A stretch of 64,000 nt of DNA from Streptomyces sp. PT12 (GCF_003311645.1 NZ_QEST01000256.1:171448-235447), one strand, 5' to 3'; shown: positions 15,849 to 24,886, counted from the stretch's first letter. Numbers and translations are program-made. The notes: generated by a model from the sequence alone, not told the origin.

Positions 15849-16808
15849 TCACCTGCCGGACACCCCGCCTGACGCCCCACCGAGCCGCCCGTCGAGGCAC
15901 CGGGTGAGCCAGTCCGCCGCCGTCAGGAAGTCCTCGTCCGCCGTGCCCGCGCGCACCGTCGGCTCGACATGGTCGGCCCTGGGATACGAGCCGAGGTACC
16001 GCACGTCGGCGCACAGCCGCTTGAGCCCCATCAACGCGTCCCCCACCCGCCGATCGGAGATGTGCCCCTCGCAGTCCATCGAGAAGCAGTACTGCCCGAT
16101 CCCCTGCCCCGTGGGCCGCGACTCGATCCGCATCAGGTTCACGCCGCACGTCGCGTACTCCTGGAGGACTTCGAGCAGCGCGCCCGGGTGGTCGGCGCGC
16201 AGCCACAGCACCACCGATGTCTTGTCCGCGCCCGTCGGCGCGGCTGGCCTGGCCGGGCGGCCGACCAGGACGAAGCGCGTGGTGGCGTTCTGCGCGTCGT
16301 GGATGTCCGTGACCAGCGGCTCGAGGCCATAGGTCGGCGCCGCGAACTCCCCCGCGAACGCCGCGTCGAAGCGCCCCTCCTGCACCAGCCGCGCCCCGTC
16401 CGCGTTCGACGCCGCCGACTCCCACTGCGCCTCGGGCAGGAAGCGCGCCAGCCAGCCGCGCACCTGCGGCTGGGCCACCGGGTGCCCCGTGACCGTCTTG
16501 ATGGCCTCCAGCTTGGTGCCGGGCCGCACCAGCAGCGCGAACGCGATCGGCAGGTGCACCTCGCGGTAGATCATCAGCGGCTCGCCCGAGGCCAGCTCGT
16601 CCACGGTGGCCGTGACTCCGCCCTCCACCGAGTTCTCGATGGGCACGAGCGCGCCAGCCGCCTCGCCCGTGCGCACCGCGTCGAGGGCGGCGGGCACCGA
16701 GATCATCGGCACCAGCTCGCGCGTGGCCGCCTCGGGAAGGGTGCGGAGCGCGGCCTCGGTGAACGTTCCCTCGGGCCCGAGATAGGTGTAGCGGCTGGCA
16801 GCAGTCAT
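15849..16808 (-). CDS. pheA: Prephenate dehydratase
   Basis: 319 residues. The catalytic domain begins YLGPEGTFTEAA and carries the essential Thr-Arg-Phe at 177-179 (NATTRF). The ACT regulatory domain (about 196-275) has the phenylalanine-binding ESRP at 229-232. Converts prephenate to phenylpyruvate in phenylalanine synthesis, with feedback control by phenylalanine through ACT. ATG 16808, 43 bp after dtpA. Monofunctional, as normal for actinomycetes. Confidence 0.96.
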   Translation of the reverse strand: MTAASRYTYLGPEGTFTEAALRTLPEAATRELVPMISVPAALDAVRTGEAAGALVPIENSVEGGVTATVDELASGEPLMIYREVHLPIAFALLVRPGTKLEAIKTVTGHPVAQPQVRGWLARFLPEAQWESAASNADGARLVQEGRFDAAFAGEFAAPTYGLEPLVTDIHDAQNATTRFVLVGRPARPAAPTGADKTSVVLWLRADHPGALLEVLQEYATCGVNLMRIESRPTGQGIGQYCFSMDCEGHISDRRVGDALMGLKRLCADVRYLGSYPRADHVEPTVRAGTADEDFLTAADWLTRCLDGRLGGASGGVSGR

Positions 16809-16851
16809 GACGCAACGGTAGCCCCGCGCTCACCCCCGTCCTTCCGCCGTC

Positions 16852-18084
16852 TCACGCTTCGAGCAGCGCCTGGCCGACGTATGCGCCCTCCGCCGCGCCG
16901 CCAGGGACCGCGAACAGCGCGCTGGCCTCGTGGCGGATGTACTCCGAGAGCGCGTCGCCCCGGTCGAGCTTGCGCTGCACCGGCACGAACGCCCGGCGCG
17001 GGTCCGCCTGCCAGCACAGGAACAGCAGCCCCGCGTCCGGCGCGCCGTCGGGCCTGAAGCCGTCGTGGTAGGAGAACGGGCGGCGCAGCATCGCGGCCCC
17101 GCCGTTGGTCTCGGGGGCGGTGACGCGGACATGCGCGTCGGCCGCGATGACCGCGCCGCCGTCGGCGTCCACCGCCTCCAGGTCCACGGCCGTGGTCTCG
17201 TCGCCGCCGGTGAGCGGCGCGCCGTTCCCCTTGCGCCGCCCTATGACGCGCTCCTGCGTTTCCAGCGACTCGGCCTCCCAGTCGTCGAGCAGCATCCTGA
17301 TGCGGCGGAACACCACGTACGAGCCCCCCGCCATCCACGCGGGATCGCCGTCCGATGGGACCCAGACGCGCTGGTCGAAGTCGTCGTCCGAAGGGCTCGG
17401 GTTGTTGGTGCCGTCCACCTGGCCCATCAGGTTGCGGGTGGTCATGGGGCGCGAGGTGGCGCCGGGGCTCCGGTTGAAGCCCTTCATGTGCCAGCGCACG
17501 ACGGCGGTCCCCGCGCCGGCGCGTTGGAGCGTGCGCAGCGCGTGGAACGCGACGAGCCCGTCGTCCGCGCCCACCTGGATCCACAGATCGCCCTCGGAGC
17601 GCTCGGGGTCGAGCTCGTCGGCCGAGAACCGGGGCAGCGGGTCGAGCGCCTCGGGGCGCGTTTCGGTGAGCCCGGTGGCCTCGAAGAAGTGGTGCCCGAA
17701 GCCGAACGTGACGGTCAGCGACGCGGGCCCCGCGTCCCCCGCCACCCCGGTGTCGGTCTCGGGGGTGCCGCCCGCCATCAGCTCGGCGGCCAGCGTGGAC
17801 CACCGGCGCATGAGGGCGGCGGCCTCGCGCCGTCCCGCGCCGGGCGCGAGATCGAACGCCGCGAGATGCCCGTGCGCCTGCATCGGCGTGGTGATCCCCG
17901 GCTGGTGGGTGCCGTGGAACGGCACCGCGGTCGAGCCGAGCGTGGTCAGCGCGGGCCCTTCGTCGTCGGTGGCGGCCGCGTGGGCGAGGGCACCGGTGGG
18001 CGTGCCGAGGGCGAGCCCCGCGGCCCCGGTGGCGCCCGCCGAGGTCAGCAGGCGCCTGCGGGAGATGGCGCGTTGTTCGTTCAT
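16852..18084 (-). CDS. dtpA: Tat-exported dye-decolourising peroxidase DtpA
   Basis: 410 residues. N-terminal twin-arginine signal (SRRRLLTSAG, then an Ala/Gly-rich stretch, cleavage near residue 37). Dyp signature GQVDG at 221-225 with the distal Asp, proximal heme His in DAHVR (about 319) and the distal Arg in LRRPF (about 335). In S. lividans the equivalent protein is a secreted heme peroxidase in the Sco/ECuC/GlxA copper pathway that supports aerial development. It starts 6 bp after the CopCD stop, so it is in the same operon. Confidence 0.9.
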   Translation of the reverse strand: MNEQRAISRRRLLTSAGATGAAGLALGTPTGALAHAAATDDEGPALTTLGSTAVPFHGTHQPGITTPMQAHGHLAAFDLAPGAGRREAAALMRRWSTLAAELMAGGTPETDTGVAGDAGPASLTVTFGFGHHFFEATGLTETRPEALDPLPRFSADELDPERSEGDLWIQVGADDGLVAFHALRTLQRAGAGTAVVRWHMKGFNRSPGATSRPMTTRNLMGQVDGTNNPSPSDDDFDQRVWVPSDGDPAWMAGGSYVVFRRIRMLLDDWEAESLETQERVIGRRKGNGAPLTGGDETTAVDLEAVDADGGAVIAADAHVRVTAPETNGGAAMLRRPFSYHDGFRPDGAPDAGLLFLCWQADPRRAFVPVQRKLDRGDALSEYIRHEASALFAVPGGAAEGAYVGQALLEA

Positions 18085-18090
18085 ATCTCT

Positions 18091-20088
18091 TCAGCCAATG
18101 GTGACGGTGACGGTCTCGGTGATCTGGTCGATGTCGGAGGTGCGGATCGTCAGGGCCAGCTCCCATGCGCCCGGCCTCGGCAGCTGGACCCCTGTCGCGG
18201 TCCAGTGGCCGGCGTCCACGTGCAGCGGGTCGAACGTGAGCGGCCCGATGTCCTCCGACGGCAGGGTGAGGGCGACCTCGATCTCCTCGGCCCCCGCGGG
18301 CGCGCCCTCGGGGTCGACGAGCCGGATGTGCATCGTGTTCTCGCCCGTGCGCGCGGGGGTCAGCTCGATCCGCGCGGTGCCACGACCCGCGACGCCGCCC
18401 GTGTCGTACGGCAACGACAGGTCGCCAGGATCCCGCGTGGTCGCGTCGTCCGCGGCCGCCGTCCCCCCGTTCCGCGCGCTCTCCGCGGCGGCCGTGCGGG
18501 CCGGTGTCGTGCCGGTCAGCCCGGTGGTCACGGCGAGCAGGACCGCGGCGATGGCCACCTCGGCCAGCACCGAGCGGCGCAGCCCGGCGCGGTGCGGGTC
18601 GGCGTCCCTCGCGCGGTTGCGGCGCGCGGTCGCCATGGCGGCGCGCTGGCGGGCCAGCTGCCGGGCGCGCCGCGGGTCGGAGGCGTCGGCGTCGCCATCG
18701 CCGCCACCCACCGCGACGGGCTCGGTGGGCCCGGCGGGTTCGGCGCGCTCGGTGGGCTCGGTGGGCCCGGCGGTCTCGGTGGGCCCGGCGGTCTCGGTGG
18801 GCCTGGCGGTCTCGGGGGCGTTCTCGCCCAGGAGCCCGGTGCGCCGCCTCGACCCCCAGGCCACGGCGAGCACCAGGGCCACCAGGCCCACCTTGAGCAG
18901 CAGCAGCCGCCCGTACGATGTCTCGGTCAGCGCCGACCACGACCAGCCGACCTGGCGCCAGGACTGGTAGAGCCCCGTGACAGCGAGCGCGGTCACGGCC
19001 GCGAGCGCGACGCCGGAGAAGCGCCGCACGGCGGAACGCGGCAGCGCGGGCTCGGTGCGCAGCAGCACCAGCAGCGTCACCAGGCCGCCGAGCCACGCGG
19101 CGACCGCGAGCAGGTGCACGATGTCGAGGGGGATCGCGAGCCCGGTCTGCCGCCCGGTCGAGGCGTGTTCGGACATCGCCCAGGTGGCCGCGATGCCGAT
19201 GGCCAGGATGGTGCCGCTGATGGCGAGCCCGAACGCCAGGTCCCGCGCCCGCGCGGCGTCGTCCTCGTCGGGGTCAGGCTCGGCCCGCAGCCGCGCGTAC
19301 CCGCCGTGCAGCACCGCGATGAACACCCCGGCCGCGGCGAGCAGCAGCAGCCGGGTGACCAGGGCCGTTCCCGTTCTGGTCTCGATGACGTCGCGCAGCC
19401 CGCCCACGTCGAACGCGTCGCCCAGGTCGCCGTCGCCCGTGTAGGGCGTGCGCAGGAGCAACAGCGCGAGGGTGGCCGCGGTCAGGGTGGTCCAGCCCGT
19501 GAGCGCGACGCGCTGCACCGCGCGCCGCGACGCCGCGCCCGGCCAGCAGCGCAGCGTGAACAGGCAGGCGCCGCCCAGCAGGACGAACCCCCCGTACGCG
19601 GCGTAGCGCGCGACGTCGTAGAGCAGCCCCGACGCGCCGTCGTCCCCGCGTGCCGCCACGGCGCCGGGCGCCACGCCGGTGGCCGATGGCGCGCCGATCG
19701 AGAAGGTGAACGCGCCCGAGATCGGGTGGCTGTCGGCCGAGACGACCTGCCAGGCCACGGTGTAGGTGCCGTCGGCCAGGCCGCCGCCGAGCGCGACGGC
19801 GTGGGTGCGGTCGCCGACGTCGGCCGGGGCTCCCACCTCGGCGGGCTCGCCCTCGGGGTCGAGGACGCGCACGCCGTCGTCCGCGAGCGAGACCTGTTCG
19901 GTGAACGTGAGGGTGATCTCGTCGGGCGCCACGTCCACCACCTCCCCTTCCCCCGGCGTGCTGTCGGCGAGCGAGGCGTGGGCCGACGCGGGCGGGGCGG
20001 CGAACAGCAGCGCCGCGAGCGCGAGGGCCGCGGCCAGGAGCAGGGAGCCGGGGGCGCGGAGGACGGTGGTGGGCGTGGGCGGTGTCAT
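18091..20088 (-). CDS. CopC-CopD fusion protein
   Basis: 665 residues. Signal peptide (about 1-36, ending ASAHASL so that a copper-binding His becomes N-terminal) followed by a CopC domain (about 37-130), then a CopD domain of about eight membrane helices (150-430), a variable Thr-Glu-Ala-Gly-Pro repeat linker (about 425-450), one more helix, and a C-terminal extracellular YtkA-like beta domain (about 560-665). Expected to handle copper across the membrane. Leftward operon with PCuAC and Sco upstream and dtpA downstream. Confidence 0.88.
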   Translation of the reverse strand: MTPPTPTTVLRAPGSLLLAAALALAALLFAAPPASAHASLADSTPGEGEVVDVAPDEITLTFTEQVSLADDGVRVLDPEGEPAEVGAPADVGDRTHAVALGGGLADGTYTVAWQVVSADSHPISGAFTFSIGAPSATGVAPGAVAARGDDGASGLLYDVARYAAYGGFVLLGGACLFTLRCWPGAASRRAVQRVALTGWTTLTAATLALLLLRTPYTGDGDLGDAFDVGGLRDVIETRTGTALVTRLLLLAAAGVFIAVLHGGYARLRAEPDPDEDDAARARDLAFGLAISGTILAIGIAATWAMSEHASTGRQTGLAIPLDIVHLLAVAAWLGGLVTLLVLLRTEPALPRSAVRRFSGVALAAVTALAVTGLYQSWRQVGWSWSALTETSYGRLLLLKVGLVALVLAVAWGSRRRTGLLGENAPETARPTETAGPTETAGPTEPTERAEPAGPTEPVAVGGGDGDADASDPRRARQLARQRAAMATARRNRARDADPHRAGLRRSVLAEVAIAAVLLAVTTGLTGTTPARTAAAESARNGGTAAADDATTRDPGDLSLPYDTGGVAGRGTARIELTPARTGENTMHIRLVDPEGAPAGAEEIEVALTLPSEDIGPLTFDPLHVDAGHWTATGVQLPRPGAWELALTIRTSDIDQITETVTVTIG
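18719..18817 (-). repeat. 18-bp in-frame repeats in copCD linker
   Basis: Near-identical 18-bp units encoding Thr-Glu-Thr-Ala-Gly-Pro (three close copies plus decayed ones) lie in the cytoplasmic or extracellular linker of the CopCD protein. In-frame length variation is likely between strains. Confidence 0.75.
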
Positions 20089-20098
20089 GGCTGCGGTC

Positions 20099-20566
20099 TC
20101 ACTCCCCGGTGTGGGTGGCGGATTCGACCGGCACGTCGAGGGCGATCGGGTCCGACGTCTCGAAGTGCAGCTCGAGGGCCACGGTCTCGCCCTCGACGGG
20201 CTGGCTGGTCAGGTCCATGAGCATCAGATGGTTGCCGCCGCGCGCCAGGTCGAGTTCGCCCCCCGCGGGGACGGGCAGCGAATCGACCTGGCGCATGGCG
20301 TTGTCCACGGTCTCGTGGATCTCGATCGTCCCGGCGATGTCGCTGGTGACGGACGTCAGGGCGTCGTCGGTGCCGCCCGTGTTCTCCACGGTGAGAAAGG
20401 CGGCCGCGAGGTCGGCGGTCGTGGGCTCGGGGATGAACGCGCCACGCGCCGAGAGCTCGGGCGGCGACGCGGCCTCGTCGTCGCCGCCCCCGCCGCCGCA
20501 CGCGCTCAGCGCGAGGGCCGCCGTGAGAGCCGCCGTGAGAGCCGCCGCGGCGGCGCGGCCCCTCAT
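20099..20566 (-). CDS. ecuC: PCuAC-type copper chaperone lipoprotein (ECuC-like)
   Basis: 155 residues. Lipobox LALSACG with Cys23. Copper ligands in the PCuAC order: His84 (EIHE), Met91 (AMRQ), His113 and Met115/117 (NHLMLM). Extracytoplasmic Cu(I) carrier that passes copper toward Sco and cytochrome oxidase. ATG 20566 overlaps the Sco stop by 4 nt, so the two are translationally coupled. Confidence 0.9.
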   Translation of the reverse strand: MRGRAAAAALTAALTAALALSACGGGGGDDEAASPPELSARGAFIPEPTTADLAAAFLTVENTGGTDDALTSVTSDIAGTIEIHETVDNAMRQVDSLPVPAGGELDLARGGNHLMLMDLTSQPVEGETVALELHFETSDPIALDVPVESATHTGE

Positions 20567-21228
20567 GGCAGCTCCCCCTCGATCAGCCCCGGCAGGTCCC
20601 GCTCGAACGTCTCGGCCGTGACGCCCTCCGTGTAGATGACATGGGCCTGGTCGTCCGTCGGCAGGAACGCCAGGACCTGGGTGCCGTGCGTCGAGACGAT
20701 GCCGCCATCGTCGTCCTCGTACGACGGCTCGATGTGCACGCCGAGCGAGCGCGCGGCCTCCTGGATGGTCGTGAAGTCGCCGGTCAGGCCGGTGAAGTCG
20801 GGGCTGTGCGCGTCGATCCAGGGCCCGAGGGACTCGGGGGTGTCGCGCTCGGGGTCGGTGGTCACGAAGACCACGCGCAGGTCAGCGCGCTGCTCCTCGT
20901 CGAGGGAGTCGGCGGCGAGCGCGATGTTGCTCATGGTCAGGGGGCAGATGTCGGGGCAGTTGGTGTAGCCGAAGTAGAGCAGGGTGGCGTGCCCGTCGGT
21001 CTCGGCCGCGAAGTCGTACGGCTGGCCCTCGGTGTCGGTGAGGACCAGCTCCGGCTTGGCGAACGGCTGGTCGAGGACGGTGCCCTCGTCGGTCGCGCCG
21101 CCGCCCGAGACCTCGGCGGCGGGCGAGTCGTCCGCCTCGCCGCCCGAGCCGCCGTCGCCGCCGCAGGCGGCCAGGGTGAGCGCGGCGGTCGCCGCGACGA
21201 GCGTGGCGCTGATCTTGCGCAGGTGCAT
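20563..21228 (-). CDS. sco: Sco/SenC copper chaperone lipoprotein
   Basis: 221 residues. Lipobox LTLAACG with Cys22. Thioredoxin-like fold with the copper CxxxC motif at Cys91/Cys95 (GYTNCPDICP) and the third ligand His181 (STHGTQ). Delivers copper to the CuA site of cytochrome c oxidase subunit II, and in S. lividans to secreted copper enzymes. Linker of Gly/Asp/Glu after the lipid anchor. First gene of the tight sco-ecuC pair. Confidence 0.92.
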   Translation of the reverse strand: MHLRKISATLVAATAALTLAACGGDGGSGGEADDSPAAEVSGGGATDEGTVLDQPFAKPELVLTDTEGQPYDFAAETDGHATLLYFGYTNCPDICPLTMSNIALAADSLDEEQRADLRVVFVTTDPERDTPESLGPWIDAHSPDFTGLTGDFTTIQEAARSLGVHIEPSYEDDDGGIVSTHGTQVLAFLPTDDQAHVIYTEGVTAETFERDLPGLIEGELP

Positions 21229-21294
21229 GAACGTTCCTGGTGATGGTGGGCCGCGGGGCGTGCGCCCCGCGACCGGTGGTGTGGAAGGGGGAGG

Positions 21295-22044
21295 TCAGGA
21301 GGCGGCGGGCGGCGTCGCGCGCCGGCGCCCGGCGAGCACGCCGAACGCTACGCCCGCCACGCCCACCGCGATCCCGACGCCCGCGAGCACGCGGGCGGTG
21401 GTGTCGGTGGCCGCGTCGTCGTCGCCGTCGTCCGAGGCGGCGGCGCTCTCGCCGCCCTCGCCGTTCGCGCCGTCGTCGGTCGCCGCCACGTCGTCGGCGC
21501 CCGCCGCGGGCGTCAGGTGCAGTACGGGCGCCGGGTCCTGCTCGGGCTCGGTGCCGTCCTCGGCCGGGGGCTCGATCCAGCGGGAGATCTCGCCGTCGTC
21601 ATAGGTCTGGATCGCCCGCAGCACCAGGTGCTCCGCGTCCTCGGGCAGCGGCCCGAGCGACAGCGGGAACTGCTGGAACATCCCCGGCTCGATCTCCCCG
21701 CCCGTCCAGCGCACGACGCTCGGCGCCTCGGTGATCTGGTTGCCGTGGTTCTCGATGGGGGTCTCGAGCTCGGTCGTCTCGACCTCGACCTCCCACCCCG
21801 GCACGGCCTGCGGCCGCACCGAGGCGAGCGGGAAGTCCGGGTCGAGGTGCAGCTCGAGGCTGATGGTCGACGCGGTGTCGCTCTCGTTGGGGACCCGGAC
21901 GTCGACGGTCGTGTAGCCGCCCTGTTCGGCCTCGGCGGGGTCGACGCTGACATGGGCCTGGGCGGCGGGCGCGGCCAGGGCGAGGGCCGCGGCGGCGGTG
22001 GTGAGGGTGACGGCTGAGCAGGCGGCGATGCGCGTGCGGTTCAT
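21295..22044 (-). CDS. YcnI-family copper-associated membrane protein
   Basis: 249 residues from ATG 22044. Signal peptide ends AAQAHVSV, leaving an N-terminal His that is the copper ligand in YcnI (DUF1775) proteins. Beta-sandwich domain about 30-185 with a conserved PNESDT stretch, an Ala/Asp/Gly-rich linker and a C-terminal membrane helix followed by RRR. Sits upstream of sco with a 66-bp gap. Role: extracytoplasmic copper binding or delivery. Confidence 0.88.
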   Translation of the reverse strand: MNRTRIAACSAVTLTTAAAALALAAPAAQAHVSVDPAEAEQGGYTTVDVRVPNESDTASTISLELHLDPDFPLASVRPQAVPGWEVEVETTELETPIENHGNQITEAPSVVRWTGGEIEPGMFQQFPLSLGPLPEDAEHLVLRAIQTYDDGEISRWIEPPAEDGTEPEQDPAPVLHLTPAAGADDVAATDDGANGEGGESAAASDDGDDDAATDTTARVLAGVGIAVGVAGVAFGVLAGRRRATPPAAS

Positions 22045-22148
22045 GGGGCACTCCACGGTGCTGGGGTGGTGAAAGGGAAGGTTCGGGCGCGCGGCGGCGC
22101 GCTCGCCCCCTCCGCAGCGCGGGCGCGAGGGAGGGCGTGAGAGGTGCG

Positions 22149-22946
22149 TCAGGCCGCGAGTGTGAGCTGGCGGTGCGCGGGCGCGGGCGGACCGCGCCGC
22201 CGCACCGCGCTCGCCAGAACGGCGCCGCGGAGTGCGGGAAGGGGGAGGAACGCCGTGCGGAGCGCGCCACCGCGGGCCGCGTGGCCGGGGAGCGGCGCGC
22301 CGCACAGAAAGCGGAGAAGCCTCAACGCCCGGCACAGCGGCGGCAGTTGGGCGAGGAGAAACGCGCCGCCCAGGCCGTTGGCTTCGGGGAGCGCGGCGAG
22401 CCTGACGGCCGCCCACAGCGCGGCCTCGCCGCGCCGCAGCAGCCAGCCCGCGATCAGGGCCGCGGCGAGGTGGCCGAGCAGCATGGGCGCGGAGGCCAGC
22501 GAGGCCAGCGCCTCGCCCGGGCTCATCGCGCCCCCGGCGTCCGCGGCGTGCCGCGCGCCGGTAGCGTGCGCATCCCCGATGCCCGAGGCGGCGACGAGGT
22601 GGGCCGCCTCGGCGTCGGAGAGCGCGATCCCGCCGTTGTCGCACAGCAGGCGCGCGGCCAGCTCCCTGGGTCCTGGCGCCGCGGTGGGCGCGTGCCCGCC
22701 GACGCAGTAGAGAACGTGCAGGGCGAGCTGGGCGGCGGCCAGGGTGCCCGCGAGCGCGGGCACCGAGCGCCGCTCGCGCCCCGCGAGCGGCAGCGCGACG
22801 GCGAACGCCGCGCCCCAGCCGAGGGCCAGCGTGGCGGGCGGTATGCCGGAGCCCGCGGCGCCGAGGTGACCGGTCGCGGCCAGCGTGGCGCAGGCCGCGG
22901 CGAACACCGCGGCTCGCAGCAGTCGCAGATCGGCTCCGGCACGCAT
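22149..22946 (-). CDS. Integral membrane protein in copper cluster
   Basis: 265 residues with about five to six hydrophobic segments; Ala/Leu/Arg rich. A conserved-looking stretch APMLLGHLAAALIAGWLLRRGEAALW is near 150-180, and one His-rich spot (LHVLYCVGGHAP) lies near 80. First gene of the leftward copper cluster and about 100 bp before ycnI. Probably part of the same pathway, but no activity can be assigned. Confidence 0.65.
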   Translation of the reverse strand: MRAGADLRLLRAAVFAAACATLAATGHLGAAGSGIPPATLALGWGAAFAVALPLAGRERRSVPALAGTLAAAQLALHVLYCVGGHAPTAAPGPRELAARLLCDNGGIALSDAEAAHLVAASGIGDAHATGARHAADAGGAMSPGEALASLASAPMLLGHLAAALIAGWLLRRGEAALWAAVRLAALPEANGLGGAFLLAQLPPLCRALRLLRFLCGAPLPGHAARGGALRTAFLPLPALRGAVLASAVRRRGPPAPAHRQLTLAA

Positions 22947-23063
22947 GGCCGCGCCATCATCTCACCGGGCCCTGGAACGTGACCCACCCGGTCGCCCGAA
23001 GCGCGCGGAACGGCTCGTTCTGTCACGTCGGTGAGCGCCCGTTCACCGCCCGTTCACCGCTAT

Positions 23064-23095
23064 ATCGGCGGATACGTCCCGTTACATCCGCCGAT
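23064..23095. promoter_or_regulatory. Inverted repeat between divergent genes
   Basis: Perfect 10-bp arms ATCGGCGGAT and ATCCGCCGAT with a 12-bp spacer, in the 238-bp gap between the leftward copper cluster and the rightward HATPase gene. Size and placement fit a dimeric regulator operator; a hairpin is possible too. Confidence 0.45.
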
Positions 23096-23184
23096 CGGGG
23101 GGTGTTGGGTCAATCACACGCTTACGCCGCGCGCCGCTCGGCAATACCTAGGGATATGTCGAGCCGTGGCCAGGAGGTCGGAGC

Positions 23185-23622
23185 ATGAGCGTCTGGTGGT
23201 CTCTCCAGCTGCGGCGGGAAGCGGCCAGCGTCCCGCTCGCGCGGCGGCTCCTGCTCGGCTCCATGGAGGCGGCGGGCGTGGACGCCGACATCTCGCACGA
23301 GATGTCGGTCGCCCTCTCCGAGGCGTGTTCCAACGCCGTCCGCCACGGCAGCGGCCAGTCCGACGTCTACCGGGTGACAGCGTCCGTGCACGGGGACGTG
23401 TGCCGCATCGAGGTCACCGACTGCGGCCCCGGCTTCCCAGGCGGCGCGATCGTGCCGCGCTCCGAGCCGTTCGACCTCCTGCCGGGCGGGCGCGGGCTGA
23501 GCCTGATCGAGGCGCTCTCCGACGCGGTCACCTTCGACAACCAGCCGGATTCGGGCGGCGCGGTCGTGACGTTCGACAAGACCCTGCGCTGGCGCGAGGA
23601 CGCCCTGCTCCAGGTCTCCTAG
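23185..23622 (+). CDS. Anti-sigma-type HATPase (RsbW-like)
   Basis: 145 residues. HATPase_c_2 fold with the N-box EACSNAVRHG (about 47-56), the G1 region VTDCGPGFPGG and the G2 region GRGLSLIEAL. Such proteins are serine kinases that bind sigma factors or anti-anti-sigma factors. AGGAGG lies before ATG 23185. No sigma partner adjoins it; lone RsbW-like genes are abundant in Streptomyces. Confidence 0.85.
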   Translation: MSVWWSLQLRREAASVPLARRLLLGSMEAAGVDADISHEMSVALSEACSNAVRHGSGQSDVYRVTASVHGDVCRIEVTDCGPGFPGGAIVPRSEPFDLLPGGRGLSLIEALSDAVTFDNQPDSGGAVVTFDKTLRWREDALLQVS

Positions 23623-24017
23623 ATTCTTCGGGAGCCGTCCCCAGCCTCGCCCTCCCGATCCCCTCTTCCCGCCCCGCCCGCGTCGCGGCCCGCCGTCTCC
23701 GCCGCCCTCGCAGTCCTCGCCGCTCGGGCGCCCGCCGCCGTCCAAGCGCCGTCGGCGGGCCGCGCGCGCCCCCCGCGGCCACCGCTCCCACCAGCGCGTT
23801 TCTCGGCCGCACACCCCCGTTTCCCCCCGGTGGTTCCCCGCCGCGCCAGGGCGGGAATCATCCCCAAGGTCCGTCCCTTCGCCCATGCGGTCGAGACGGT
23901 CTATCCCCGAAGGGGCGCACGGAGGTATTGTCTTGTGATTTGCGCAATCTTTACTTCTTGCGCGTTACCGTGGCGCTGATCGGGACGTCGCGAGGCGTCT
24001 CCTAGGAGGTGGAACCC
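23623..24017. other. Non-coding, pyrimidine-rich on the + strand; tatA promoter region
   Basis: No gene is supported. Most of it is C-rich. The last 80 bp are less GC-rich and carry a palindrome TTGCGCAA (23940-23947) and a direct repeat TTGCGC (23958-23963), followed by AGGAGG at the tatA start, so the promoter is probably here. Confidence 0.4.
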
Positions 24018-24299
24018 ATGGGTCAGATCGGGGCACGGGAGCTTGTCGTCCTGGCCATCATCGTGCTGCTCGTCTTCGGGGCGAAGCGGCTGCCCGACAT
24101 CGCCCGCTCGCTGGGCAAGTCGGCGCGGATCCTCAAGAGCGAGACCGCCGCCATGAAGGCGGAGAACAACACCGCCGCCGCGCCGCCCAAGGACGACCCC
24201 GAGCCGACGCCCGGCACCGCCCGCACCATCCAGGCCGCCCCCGGTGACGTGGCGAGCGCCAGGCCGGTCGAGGAGCCCAAGCCGACCGCCCAGACCTGA
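24018..24299 (+). CDS. tatA: Twin-arginine translocase TatA/E subunit
   Basis: 93 residues. One N-terminal membrane helix (about 9-24) followed by [21 protein letters not shown], the amphipathic helix with the conserved FG and LP of TatA. The rest is a Pro/Ala/Glu tail. Start at ATG 24018, with AGGAGG eight bases before. No tatB or tatC nearby, so likely a second tatA. Functionally relevant to the Tat substrate DtpA in the neighbouring cluster. Confidence 0.9.
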   Translation: MGQIGARELVVLAIIVLLVFGAKRLPDIARSLGKSARILKSETAAMKAENNTAAAPPKDDPEPTPGTARTIQAAPGDVASARPVEEPKPTAQT

Positions 24300-24338
24300 C
24301 GGCGCGGCCGTCACACCACACGGCGAAGAGGACAGCCC

Positions 24339-24886
24339 GTGAGCCGCCGCCCACCCGAGTCCTCCGTCGTGCTCATCACCGGCGTCATGGCCGCGGGCAA
24401 GTCCACCGTCGCCGCGGCGTGGCCCGCCGCCTGCCCCGCGCCGCCCATGTGCGCGGTGACGCGTTCCGCCGCATGATCGTCTCGGGGCGTGAGGAGCCGC
24501 CGCCCGACCCGACGCCCGAGGCCAACGCCCAGCTCCTGTTGCGTCACCGCCTTGCCGCCGCCGCGGCCGACCTCTACGCCGCCGCGGGGTTCACCACCGT
24601 CGTCCAGGACATCGTCATCGGCGACGACCTGCCCGCCTTCGTGTCCCTCGTGCGCACCCGCCCGTTCCATGTCGTCGTGCTGGCGCCGCGCGCCGATGTC
24701 GTCGCCGCGCGCGAGGCCGCCCGCCCCAAGGACGGCTACGGGCCATGGACCGTCGAGGCCCTCGACGACTGGCTACGCCGCCGCGCCCCGCGCGTCGGGC
24801 TCTGGCTCGACACCTCGGACCAGACCCCGGACGAGACCGTCGACGCCGTGCTCGACCGTCTCGACGCCGCGCGCGTCGACGGCTGA
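24339..24886 (+). pseudogene. AAA_33/CPT-like P-loop kinase with apparent 1-nt frameshift
   Basis: GTG 24339 begins a protein with the P-loop GVMAAGKST, but this frame reaches TGA near 24475. The rest of the protein (ARRLPRAAHVRGDAFRRM, then VVQDIVIGDD, VLAPRADVVAAREAAR and GLWLDTSDQTPDETVD) continues in another frame to 24886. The two parts join if one base is restored within the GC-rich run near 24411-24421. The family is a widespread actinobacterial ATP-binding/phosphotransferase-like protein. Either a real inactivating deletion, a sequencing error in GCGGCGTGG, or (less likely) recoding. Confidence 0.7.

Noticed and set aside
16930-20220. 1096-codon rightward open frame across pheA-dtpA-copCD
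   Set aside because: Crosses several clear leftward genes, has extreme Arg/Gly content and no domains; a codon-bias artefact.
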